Assembly: GCF_030269925.1 (NCBI RefSeq)
Contig: NC_085131.1
Span: forward strand, 11,827,501 to 11,891,500
Source: Bombyx mori
Taxonomy: Eukaryota > Arthropoda > Insecta > Lepidoptera > Bombycidae
Direction: 5' to 3'
Length of the DNA: 64,000 nt
In this document: piece after piece, positions 26,280 through 38,000 of the stretch
Numbering within the stretch: the first letter of the stretch is position 1
Layout: the number at the start of each line of letters is the position of its first letter
Notes under the pieces: model-generated
Told to the model about the DNA's origin: nothing
Database searches by the model: none
Seen by the model: the letters and a program-made list of their open reading frames with translations, nothing else
Program-made: the position numbers and the translations under genes

Positions 26280-26519
26280 ACTGGTGGTAGGATGTTTTGT
26301 GAGTCCGCACGGGTAGGTACCACCGCCCTGCCTATTTCTGACGTGAAGCAGTAATGCGTTTCGATCTGAAGGGTGGGGCAGCGGTTGTACTGTAAAAACT
26401 GAGACCTAAGAACTCGTATCTCAAGGTAGGTGGCGGCATTTATGTTGTAGATGTCTAAGGGCTCCGGTTACTTAATACCAGATGGGCCGTGAGCTTGTCC
26501 CCACACAAGCAATAAAAAA
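26280..26519 (+). mobile_element. Bm1 SINE, body only
   Basis: Body from ctggtggtaggatg to cccacacaagcaataaaaaa, lacking the tRNA-like head, with several point changes and a small deletion in the 3' third. Confidence 0.88.
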
Positions 26520-26896
26520 TAAAATAAAATGGCTCTGTGGATCCGATAAAATAAAAAAATGTCCGATTTTTGTCTCAAAAGCATTCCAAATACTATCAAT
26601 TTCCGAAAACATTTAAGTCATATTTACAGACAGAAGCTATCGATATGCCGTTATGTAGATAGGACTTACACCCTTTTCCATTTTAGATACAAATTTGTAC
26701 AAGTAGTAATCGTAATTAGGTCAATAACCCACTGGACGTTGGACGTTCATTGATTGCCCTTAATCATCACTATTGGTCACACGGCAATGGATTAACCTAA
26801 CTGTATTTTATGAACGTGCATGTCTCTTCATTAATACATGCTCTCGGTTGATTAACACGCTGTATGCTTTAAGACCCACCGGTGGGCCTAGCGTAC

Positions 26897-27252
26897 TGTT
26901 ACGCGCTGGGGTTCGGGATAAATAAAAGATAACACTGTATTAGCACTTAGAACACTTAAAATACTCAACAAACACCTTAAAACTCTCAATTCGCTTCTTC
27001 CCTTCGCTTCAGGTGATCCGCTGTTTCGCTTCGAGTAGTTCCGATTACTGACTGACTCCGTGCCATCTCTGCAACGCTTTTGTAGCCGATACCACATCCC
27101 TAGAATTATCGAGAATATTCCACACATTTCGAGTATTGTGTTTCCGCTGACTGACAATAGAGGGCGTTGTACTTCTCGAGCGTTCTAGGTGCTACTAGAT
27201 CCTTCGATATTCGTTCGACTATCCGGCGATAGATGGTGTTACTGGCGTAACA
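26897..27252 (-). mobile_element. Solo LTR of an LTR retrotransposon
   Basis: A 356-bp segment starts TGTTACGC and ends GCGTAACA, the short TG...CA inverted repeat of LTRs, and is flanked on both sides by the 4-bp direct repeat gtac (26893-26896 and 27253-27256). On the minus strand a TTTATTTAT stretch stands near the end. No internal retrotransposon sequence adjoins it, so it is a solo LTR. A 4-bp duplication fits a Gypsy-type element. The minus-strand ORF 26888-27157 is inside the LTR and is not a gene. Confidence 0.75.
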
Positions 27253-28282
27253 GTACTATGCAATTTAGGCTAAGCCAAAATCAGTAATTTTTACTAATTT
27301 GAGATTTTCATTCTAAAATATTGTATATTACGATAATTTGCGTGGACGGTAAAAATTTGCGACTTTTACGGTCTAGTTTATATATAAAAGGGTGACTGAC
27401 CATCATGGCCCGTATGATTTAGAAAGAAAAGGTTCACCGGTGAGCACCGTGGCCCGAATGAAAATATTCGATTTTTCATATGGCTTTCAAAGTGTTAATC
27501 CTTGCACAATCCACTAAAAGACTAGTGGTATCTGTTGCGGATTAATTTTTGTTCCATCATGCTTTTCTATATCATGTGCAGTGAGATTTTTATTGACCAT
27601 TGCAAATTCAAACTTCGACATCTGTCAATTAAATCAGTTATTTGGGTCTTTGGTCCGTGCTGCGTGAAGCGACGAAGCAGTACAAATATTTTGTTGTGTC
27701 TAAATTTGATAAAAACCCTCAGAAGTACAACAAATCAACGAATTTGAATATTTAGATCAACTAATTAGGTAGGTACGTCAGACTTGGGATGTGAAAACAT
27801 GATTGATGAATTTTGGTAAAAACCGGTGGTTACATTTATAATATGGTTTGTTACCTCCGATTTCCTCTTGATTCTGAATCGTATATTTTTATGTACAATA
27901 CAATTTTGAAGTGGATTTTATAGAATTCATAAAAAAAATTGGCTAGTTTTTTTCACTGGACTAGACGAAAACTTTCCTGAAAATTTATTGTAACATTTTG
28001 TGAAGTCGTCGTGGACAAAATGATAAGACGTTTGTTGTCGACTATGCTAGAGTTCAAATCTTGCATGCAGGTACTAGTTTTTCTAATGATATTCGTATTT
28101 AACGAATCTTTACTAATGAATACCACGATAAAGAAATAATATTACAGTGAAATAAAATTTAAACCGCAAAAAATGTCATTAAAATTTGCTTCTGTTTCTT
28201 ATAAACATTTGTATGTATAATATTATCATTCAAATAATTCATATAAAGTAATTACTTTATTGTAATTGAGTAATTACAATTG

Positions 28283-28372
28283 GTACCTAAATTTTAAGTT
28301 TCTCTACGGGCTCGGGTAACCGCTTAAAATTAGATGGGCCGACATCTTGTCTATGCAATAAAATAATTTGAA
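28283..28372 (+). mobile_element. Degenerate Bm1 SINE 3' end
   Basis: cgggctcgggtaaccgcttaa, gatgggccg and gtctatgcaataaaat correspond to the last third of Bm1. Strongly diverged. Confidence 0.5.
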
Positions 28373-28639
28373 ATACAAATCCCAATAAGTGATGTAAATA
28401 ATTTATATCTTTTACGTTTTCATTTTTACGTATTTATGTGATTAGGAAAGAACTTAAAGGGCAAAAATTGCTTTTTATCAATACATCTGTGGGATCTTTT
28501 GTGAAATCCGCACCGGTGTGGTAATTGATATTTTCGAAAACCATTAAAATTCACGCGGCGTGCACGATAACATAACTAATAATATAGCAACGTGCAAAAA
28601 TGACGTAACCGTGAAAACAAGAGTGTTGAACGGATCAAG

Positions 28640-29029
28640 CGATTCTGTACCTTACGGCCTGCGAGAATCCATTCAGGTGGTGCGGCCGTGACAATGCGCG
28701 CGACTGTCGGCGGGTACCCGCTGCCGCGGGGAGCGGGGGCGCAACGCAAAAGTGGGTCGGTCGCGACGTTGGTCAAGTTCAAGGCCACGTTTGGAAGAAA
28801 CTGAAAGGGCGCCAATCGCTGCTAGATGGCGTTGCGCGATTCGAAGTTTGAAAATTTGCGACCACGGGGGTGGGGTGCGGGGTGAGGGCACGGGGTGCGG
28901 GAACGAATTTTTGGTGCAACACACACGAAACGACGCTGCACTCGTGTACTGAACGTCGCGACGCGCAGTACTTTCGCGCCAGATCACCTGAACTTTTCAA
29001 ATAATCTAGACATATAAAAACAAGCCGAG
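28640..29029 (+). promoter_or_regulatory. Candidate ERR promoter and 5' UTR in a GC-rich island
   Basis: About 350 bp of G+C- and CpG-rich unique sequence in an AT-rich background, directly before the proposed first ERR coding exon. It contains TCAAGGCCA at 28779-28787, which fits the FTZ-F1/SF-1-type extended half-site YCAAGGYCR and is one base from the ERR element TCAAGGTCA. TGACGTAA stands just upstream at about 28599. No TATA box is evident. The promoter role is inferred from composition and position only. Confidence 0.45.
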
Positions 29030-29056
29030 ATGGACTGGATGGAGATGGAGGATATG
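29030..29056 (+). CDS. ERR: ERR candidate first coding exon 1a (MDWMEMEDM)
   Basis: ATG at 29030 in a good context (gccgagATGG) opens nine codons, MDWMEMEDM, followed by a donor-like ATG|GTGCGT. The exon ends in phase 0 and the first common exon starts in phase 0, so the join reads [16 protein letters not shown] without a stop. It sits at the end of a GC-rich island. It is inferred from sequence, phase and position, and there is no protein homology to lean on in so short a stretch. Confidence 0.5.
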
Positions 29057-32000
29057 GTGCGTAATAGTCTATTTTATTGCCTGTTAATTACAGCGAGGCC
29101 TTACAATTTCAATGATTATTTTGGGCAAATTATGTTTTGCCTTGACCTATCCTAACATTTTATCAGTAAGACTGAACTCAGCCGCCAAATATTTATCAGT
29201 GCCTGCTTTATATTTCCTCGTTGGTATTAAGTACAGTACGTATATAGAGATGAAAATGGGTCTTAAAATATTTTAATTCTGGAAAAAAATCCACTGTTAT
29301 AATTCCCGACAGATCACTGTTAAAAATAACAGATTAAAAAGCTACACATTTAATATCTAATTCATTTCGTTTTACATATTAGCAAACGGTTTAATATTTT
29401 ATTTTGCTAGAAGCAATCACAAGAAAATATTCCAGAATTTATTTCCTCAATTTGAAATAATAATATTATTATGTACAAATGTGGTTTCTAAATTTGTATT
29501 CGGTTTTAAAAAAAACCATATTACACGAACGCCAATTGTAATTATGTTCTTTTTTTTTTCTTCATAAATAACAAAATTATTCCTTTCGAATTAAATTCGA
29601 ATTTTTGAATATCGAATTTTGTTATAGCACGCCATAAAACGCATCGTATTAAATACTACAATAAATCCGCGCATCAAAGCATAGATAGTAATTTCACAAG
29701 AAAACGTGCAGTCGCTTCACGCATCTCCGTTAGGGCTAACACCGAAAAACGTTGTGCGTTTTACCACGACCTGCCCCAATCCGCGACGCGGTAGATCGAT
29801 ACCGCCTACGAGTATTAGCTAGTGTCGACCGGCGGCTACGTACCACATAGACATTTGAGTAGGTACACCGTGAACCGAACCACACATTTATTATACTTGT
29901 TTATCGATGTAATAGAAAAAGAATTCTCGATATTTATATTCGGGGTGACGCCACACACTCGATATACTTAATAAAGGCCCGATTGTCTGGTCTTTGTGTT
30001 GAGATTTTCCGAAGTCCTGTGTCTTACATTCAGAAGTTACGGTATGCGCTACTTATTACTACCTTATGACATGCACGGGTTAAGGCCTGTGGTATCCTAC
30101 CTAATTACACTTCATTATTAATTAACATATATATGATACTAAGATATGTCTACACGACGGTTTTTATATTGTAGGGTCTTCGGTAATTTCATAGGCGAAT
30201 AGGCAGCTCTTTACTCTATGTGGCCATTAACATCTTCCTAAATAGGCCATCGTAGTGAGTTCATGTATGCTGACATCGGCACGTAATCTACAGTTGTTAC
30301 GAATATTTGTAGGAAAAAAAAACGAATGGTTGCAATATGTAGCCGTATTTTCATCGTATTAATATTTTCCGAATGGCAACTCTAAAAACTTTATCATTAT
30401 ATTAGACAACTATTTGAATCTGCTTCCTGATTCGTTATTTCGAACGAACTGTAACGTTTAAAATATAGAATGCAGTTTTCATTCGATCGTGGGTGGGCGG
30501 ATTATGTATGCAGTTTTTTGCGTATTAAAAACACGGTGTTATGTATCAACTAAAAAAAAACTTGTTACTATGTTTCAGTTTGAATAGAGAACAGTTTAAT
30601 TAGTAGCATAAAGAAAGTTTTGAATTTCGTTTAGAGCGTTTCGTTGGTAGCACTGATTCTCTGCTGACTTACGCTGTTGGTATACGTTTAACAAATAACT
30701 GGATATTGGTTAGAATCATAGATCTATTTATTAAACATCAAAGAGTTGGATTCGTTTATATAAATAAGTTTATCAAAATTAGAGCTTTGATATTTGTTTT
30801 AAATAAAGTACCTATACAGAAATTCGTTAATTTTTTTAATGCTAGTTGTCTGTGGTTTCGGTTGCTATGTGGAAAACGCATTGTCGTGGTCGAATGGATA
30901 AGACGCCCGGTGCACACGTCTCGAGCGACCATACCGGTGTTCAAATCCCGCAGGCCGGCAACGAATTTTTTTAATTAAACTTCGCAATTATGTATAGCCT
31001 TCACGAATCTCGTCCGCTGTGAAAATGAAACTCACATAATTTAATGAATACTAGTTGAAAATTGGGGCGTATTTTAAGCCGGCGCTGGTAGGTGCCACCA
31101 TCTGGCCTGTTTCTGTCGCGAAATAGCCGCGCGTTCTACTTTTAAGGGTGGGGTGACCGTTTTAGTTTGTATTAAAAATTAGATTCTGACGTCACATTTC
31201 AAGATGGGAGACAACGTTTACGCTGCGACCCCTACGAGTTCCGGTAACTGCTGAACATCAAATATAGCATCAGATAAAAGGTTTTTCGTTTATTCCCGAA
31301 AATCTATGTACATTTTTTTTATTGCTTAGGTGGCTGGACGAGCTCACAGCCCACCTGGTGTTAAGTGGTTACTGGAGCCCATAGACGTCTACAACGTAAA
31401 TGCGCCACCCATCTTGAGACATAAGTTCTAAGGTCTCGGGTATAGTTACAACGGCTGCCCCACCCTTCAAACCGAAACGCATTACTGCTTCACGGTAGAA
31501 ATAAGCAGGGTGGTGGTACCTACCCGCGCGGACTCTCAAGAGGTCCTACCACCAGTAAAATGTATGTATGTATGTACCATAATACGTATGTACATATTTG
31601 TAGATTGTCTGCGGGTGCCCATTATTGATATACTCGTATTATCCGTTCTTCTTCAAGGACACGAAAGAGCGTTTTCGTTGGAAAAAACCGTAAAGTGAAG
31701 CCGTAAAAAATTTGAATATTAAAAAAAAAAAACCACTTCAAAAACTTCCTTTTTTTCGCGTTCGGCAACGTTTAAATTTCTATCTAATCTGCTGTATGCA
31801 CAACGTTGCATTGTGATATAACTCGGCCTTGACTTGCATCTTATCATTTACCCAATCTTCGCACGTTGCACGTACTGACACATATTATTCATACGTATTT
31901 AATATATATAGTTTTCAATTAAACATAACGAATGTTGTTGATACTAAGTATCAATATATAGACATAATGATACTAAGTATCAATACTTAGTATTACATAT

Positions 32001-35000
32001 ATCGGAAGGGCGGCTACAAAAAAAACAACTCTAGAATGTGTCGAACAACTCGAAAATAAAATTTATTAATTATTTTGGAAGTTTTAAACGACTCGAGTAT
32101 TTATTTTTCTTATGACGTCAATGGATGTATCATTTATTAAAAAAAATTTATCTCTAGTCTCGAATTGATGTAAACATTGTTTTCTTTTAATTAATGTTAC
32201 TGCATTGAACAGAGTATTAAAGATGATAAAATAATATGATAATATATTTTTGTGACATTACTTGATTTTCGTATATTTTTTTAAATTATATATGTTGTTA
32301 ATCGTATCTCACTATTGAGACTGAATAATTCGATACTAATAAATTTTTTGTATTAATAAAAATGTAGGTATTTTTTTTACTTAGGTATCTTTTGTAGGTT
32401 ATAGTGTTTCATGAGATACCTTTACAACACATATTAATAGATTTATGTACTGAGGACACGTACGTACTATATATTTTTAATTATATACAACGATATTCTG
32501 CATAAACTTGTCCAAGACCATAGAATAATAATAAAGATAAGGCAAAAGATTCCTTGTTTAAAAATTCTAATTAAAGGATTTTTTATTGTTACGAGACTGT
32601 TCTAAAAGCGTACAAAATTATTGTCTAAACAATGACAGATGTTAACGTGTATTACATAATGATTGTCTCTATACTTTACTATGACATATTTGATTTTTCT
32701 TACTCATGCAAATTTCCATTGATTTGCGATCGAACATGCGTCGTGATTTAGCGGGAGACCTTGACAACAACGTGCTGTCTGTGATACAATATTATTATGT
32801 TGATTCTAGTTGCTTTATTCTAGTTTCTAGTCGCTTTCAAATGCTTCGTTTTTATTTTGTTATTTGCACTATTTAAACTCAAACATAATCGCCGCATTAT
32901 TATGATGAGAAACATTTATCGAGAATCATAACGGTATGTAAATTGTTAGTTTTACACAATATCGCCGATCAAAAATATGTAGTGACAATTATTAATTTAC
33001 AAATTGTTTAATGCTTATGATGACTATTGCGGGCTCACTTAACCAACGTGGAACGTAATCATTAACAATACGCGCGTTATGAGTTCAACATTTCGATGTT
33101 ATTCGCCAAATTCGAATGATTGTGTGCGGATTGGGTGAGGCGGGAGCGAGGGGGGCGCGAGCGGGAGATTTTGGCAGTTGGCCTTGACAGTGAACCGGCG
33201 GCGCGCACACTAGCGCGTTCCTATTTTGTATTTGATTACACGCACACACACGGGCGTTATATGAAGTTATTCCACGAATTGCCTCCTCCCACACTATCAA
33301 ACGACGATAGGGTTGTCGTCTTACGCAGTTCGTCTTGTGTCCCCAGGAGAGGGGCAATATAGAACATACCATAAACTAAACGTCTTGTACCTACCGTAAT
33401 AAATAAATTGACTAATTAAACAAATTTAAACCTTTTTTTTTATACTGCAGATAGGTGGACTAGCTCACAGCCCACCTGGTGTTAAGTGGTTACCGGAGCA
33501 CATAGACATCTACAACGTAAATGCCGCCACCCATCTTGAGATGTATGCTCTTAGTATAGTTACAACGGCTGCCCCACCCTTCAAACCGAAACGCATTACT
33601 GCTTTACGCCAGAAATAGGCAGGGTGGTGGTTCCTACCTGTGCGGACTACAAGAGGTTTTACCACTAGCAAAAGAATCATAGATCATTGACTATAAAGAT
33701 TTTTCTTGTTTCTTTCCCCGTTCTCATTCCGGCACTATGATAACGTTTTTCTTATACGATGTTTGAGGAGAATAATATTGGGCATCTAGGTTGGTTTTCT
33801 TTCGACGACAAGAAAATTATAATACGGTGATAACCCTGAAAGCAAAAAAAATAGCTAACGAATTCATTTCGAGCCGTCGCGCCGTCGCTGCGTGCCTGCC
33901 CTAAGACAACATAGACGGCCTAGGGCCCCGACGGGATGTTTATCGATATTGCTCGAAATATACGACGTCTAACGAGTCTCAAAATCTGCCTTTGTACCTA
34001 CTAATGTACGTATAACTTCATTTACCTTCAATACGACTTTGAGTTTATTAGTAGGCAGATTATTTGGTTATTCGATAAGTTAATAATTCGAAATATAAAT
34101 CTGTTTTATTCGATAACAAAGATTTGATTCGCGCTAATGTATTAGTTACTAATATTAATTGCTGTTTACTTAGTTTAGTGTGAATATCGATTTTAATAAA
34201 AAAAAATTTAAATTTTACGTCGGTCAAAGTTTATATCAAGGCATCACTGTAAATTATACCTACAAATTGATTTAGTTATAGTTGAGAACGCATTGCACGT
34301 ATGCATAGATAAACAATTGAAAATCCCAAGTCGTTACTTATTTCCGATTTTTTATTATCTATAACAATAGTATACCTCGTCACCTTTGTACCCAGTATAG
34401 TAAGTACCTAGTTTAAATACTAATGTGAATCAATTTAGTCAGCATGTGGTAAACCACTGCACAGAATAAGCTTCATAGAAACCTAAGAAGATTTAGACCG
34501 TCTAGATTTGTATTTCACTGTTGGTAGGTCGTATTGTAAAACCGCACGAGTAGGTACTACCGGTAATGGTAGGTAGGTACTACCGGTAATGGTAGGTAGG
34601 TACTACCGGTAATGGTAGGTAGGTACTACCGGTAATGGTAGGTAGGTACTACCGGTAATGGTAGGTAGGTACTACCGGTAATGGTAGGTACTACCAATCA
34701 TCCTATTTCTGCCGCCTAGCAGACATTCTTTTTTGATTTGAGGTTGAATATCTCAAGGTGTCCGGCGGCATTCACATGAGATGTCTAAGGGCTACAACAA
34801 TTACATCTAGTACTTTTTTTTATAAAATTAAAAAGTTTCCATATATAACGATAGTTTATTTAATATAGGGCATCAATATTTATGTTTAATAAAACGGTGT
34901 GCTTAGTGTGAGTTTTTTAACGTTTTCGATAGCGTAAAAGTTAATTGAAATTTCTATGGAGTTGGAACGTTTGCCTATGGCTCCGGTTTGAGCCCCGTGA

Positions 35001-38000
35001 GCTCACCTACACAAGCTAGGGTAAGCTGAAATAGTCTCTCAAGGCTATTAGCATAGGTAGGAGGAAAAAAAAAATTGCCTACGTTTGCCGCTAGGGGCGC
35101 TGTTCCAACTGCATACAATATTGGGTTAACTTTTACGCTATCGAGAACGTTAAAAAACTGATGGATGAAGGGAATAAAAAATGCACTTGCGTATATAAAT
35201 ATGTTTATCTGTGATGCCGGGGGGTACTTAGACAAAGAAAATGATACTGCCGTATATAAAATGCGGCAGTTTCATGATCGAATTACGCAAACGGACTCCA
35301 CAATATTTAGAACGATATTAACGGCTCTTAGCTACTATATATAATATACCTAAGCATAGGATATTAAATGAGCTGTTTTCGTTGTGAAGTTTTGAAAAAT
35401 GCAGTCGACCGCCAATTATTTTCGTATCGTTAGGATCTGTTTCAAGGTCCTCATACCTATTCGTCGTTATAAAATCTATACATATAAATTAAATTGGAGT
35501 GTCTGTTTGTAATATTGAAATAGCCTCTTTTTATTATATGCATATAAATATATATACGGAACATACACCAAAATAACATTTTTTACAATTTTTGTCTGTC
35601 TGTCTGTCTGTTTGTTCCGGCTAATCTCTGGAACGCCTGGACCGATTTTGATGAGACTTTCACTAATAGGTAGCTGATGACATAAGGAGTAACTTAGACT
35701 AGCTTTACCCCGCGGCTTCAACCGCGGTCAGACAATAACCGCGGGTAACATCGCGGGACTCAGCTATCAATAATAAAATTTAATGTTTCCAAAGCGAAGC
35801 GAGGGCGGGTCGCTAGTACATAATAAATATGTATTATTCGGAATAAGTTCGTCTGCTTTTTGCGCGTCTCACAGCATACACCCTATGACATCATCCAGGA
35901 ACTGCAAAGTTTCGTTTTTCTTTTTAATTATTCTTTTATTCTTTGTTCTTGCATTTTGTGTGTTTGTTGTAGACTAGTGTCTTAAGGGGTTCCGTAGTTT
36001 GCATAAAATTGATCTAGTTATACACTTATAACGTCCGTCACGTATACAGATGAAATTTTGTAGGAATATATCTCGTTTTTACCATCGCACCGCCCGCCAC
36101 CAGAGTAGAGTTCATCCATACTACCCGGAGCCACTGCGGTCATCCACAGTGCGTTTCCAGAGGTCTTTTTTGCCACGTACCATCCGGCTATGGAATGAGC
36201 TCCCCTCCACGGTGTTTCCCGAGCGCTATGACATGACCTTCAAACGAGGCTTGTGGAGAGTATTAAGCGGTAGGCAGCGGCTTGGCTCTGCCCCTGGCAT
36301 TGCTGAAGTCCATGGGCGACGCTAACCACTCACCATCAGGTGGGCCATGTGCTCGTCTGCCTATAAGGGCAATAAAAAAAAGAATAATTTTTGGCGATGA
36401 ATACGGTGGGGTGAAATTACGAGAACAATGATTAGTGGTGGAAGAATAAGTACGTGTAAAGGTACGAAGGTGGAAGAATAAGTACGTGTGAATATTTTAG
36501 CTGTTTGAGCGTGATCCGTAGATAAATCGATTCGTCGCATATAAAAAAAAAAAAAAACTCCAGCCATGGATAGTCCTATGTCAATATATAGACTAATGCC
36601 TATACTTATTGACCTATCCATACTTTCACTTTTAATGCGTCGTCCGCTAACATATTATTGTCCGAAACGTTCCTTTCGTTTTCAAATGCTTCGATTTCTC
36701 GTTTTTTATTAGTCCCGTCTATTGTTTGTAGATTTCTCATAGCGTTTCAAGGGCATCTGCGTTTGCTTCCTTCCACGTCTGCCCGCTATTGATTTATTCG
36801 TCGAGTTTTTTTTTTTTTTGATTCATTTCAAAATAATTTCAAGGTCTTTTATAATGTCTCGAACTTTCGATGCTAAATTAGAACATTGAACGAAATTAGA
36901 TTTTAATTAGGCCACGTATGATTTGTTTAAAAGGCTGGAATAAGTGAATATCATCCCTGAATTGGTAATGACGTTTCAAATTGTCTATATAAAAATGATG
37001 AAATTGTAAAAAAATTGACGGTAGTGTTAGCACAATATTCAGATGTCGTCCCATAGACAGCCCACTGAGTTTGCCTTCGCCTAATCTTCTCAGTGAGAAG
37101 CACTGCTCTTGCTAGGGCTAGTGTTAGCAAATTCTCTCAGGTTGAGCCCGTGAGCTCACCTACCCGTCAGGGCGTAACTGGAATACCCTCTTAGGCTACC
37201 AATAAATAAGTAGGAAAAAATATATATTGTATGTCGGTCAATAACACTTTAGTCCGTTACCTACTACGAAAACTGACAATCACTTCGAACATCGAAAATA
37301 ATGAAATGAAAATATATAAATGTACTAGAGGACCTGACAGACGTCCTACATACATAACGTGGCCATTTATATTTTTACTCAAAACGGGGCGTTGGTTTAT
37401 TTGGGACTTACTTTTCTTTCTTTTTTTCCTACCTGTGCTGATTGATAGCCTTGAGAGACTATTTCAGCTTCACCCTAACGTGTGTAGGTGTAGTCACGGG
37501 GCTCAAACCGGAAGTGTTGCTAACACTGGCCCTAGCAAGAGCAGTGCTTCGCAGAGTCTACTACCGGAAAGCTATTTGCGACAATTGACAGGTACATGAT
37601 GAAAAAAAAACAGTAGGTACTTTTTTAAAGTTATTATACGGAAAAGTTAGCTTGAAAATTACGAATTAAAGAACATATCGTAGGTATTCTCGCATTAAAA
37701 CTGTATAATCTCAAAACTTCTAATTTTACAGGAGAGTGTTTTAAAGGTTTTAATATGTAATATTTTTAATTTTAATTATCTTTGCAACATTTATTCTTTA
37801 TCTTTTACCAGTTACATTATCTGTCTTTTAACGTAAGATAAAATTATGTATTAATATTGTTAATAGTAGTCAAAATTTAGGTAAACTAAAACTAAACTAC
37901 GCTCTTTTGACAGTTTTTATGAGAAAAATACTGGTGATACTAAATTATCCGCATATTAACTCAATTTCGATTATTTTTGGAAATTGTACACTTTTAATGC

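Larger units (their letters stand above)
19262..28639. other. Gene-free region between divergent TMED10 and ERR
   Basis: No convincing exon was found in 9.4 kb. The first few hundred bases should carry the TMED10 promoter (minus strand) and the last few hundred the ERR promoter. In between is AT-rich DNA with two Bm1 SINEs, a large TIR element, a MITE, a solo LTR, a short tandem repeat and LINE scraps, each listed separately. 19700-21360 and 27260-28280 show nothing I can name. Confidence 0.6.

Noticed and set aside
26888..27157. 89-codon minus-strand ORF
   Set aside because: Contained in the solo LTR; chance frame.
28673..29000. Overlapping minus-strand ORFs of 73-104 codons
   Set aside because: They lie in the GC-rich island before ERR, have arginine/proline-rich random composition and no recognisable domain.
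30886..30968. tRNA-like sequences with A- and B-box-like motifs (also 14343-14431, 57420-57495, 60819-60850)
   Set aside because: They are heads of Bm1 SINEs: they occur repeatedly, run into the SINE body, and do not fold into a complete cloverleaf that I could draw. Not functional tRNA genes.
33085..33372. 95-codon minus and 80-codon plus ORFs
   Set aside because: Shadow frames in a GC-rich island, with no homology and no splice context.
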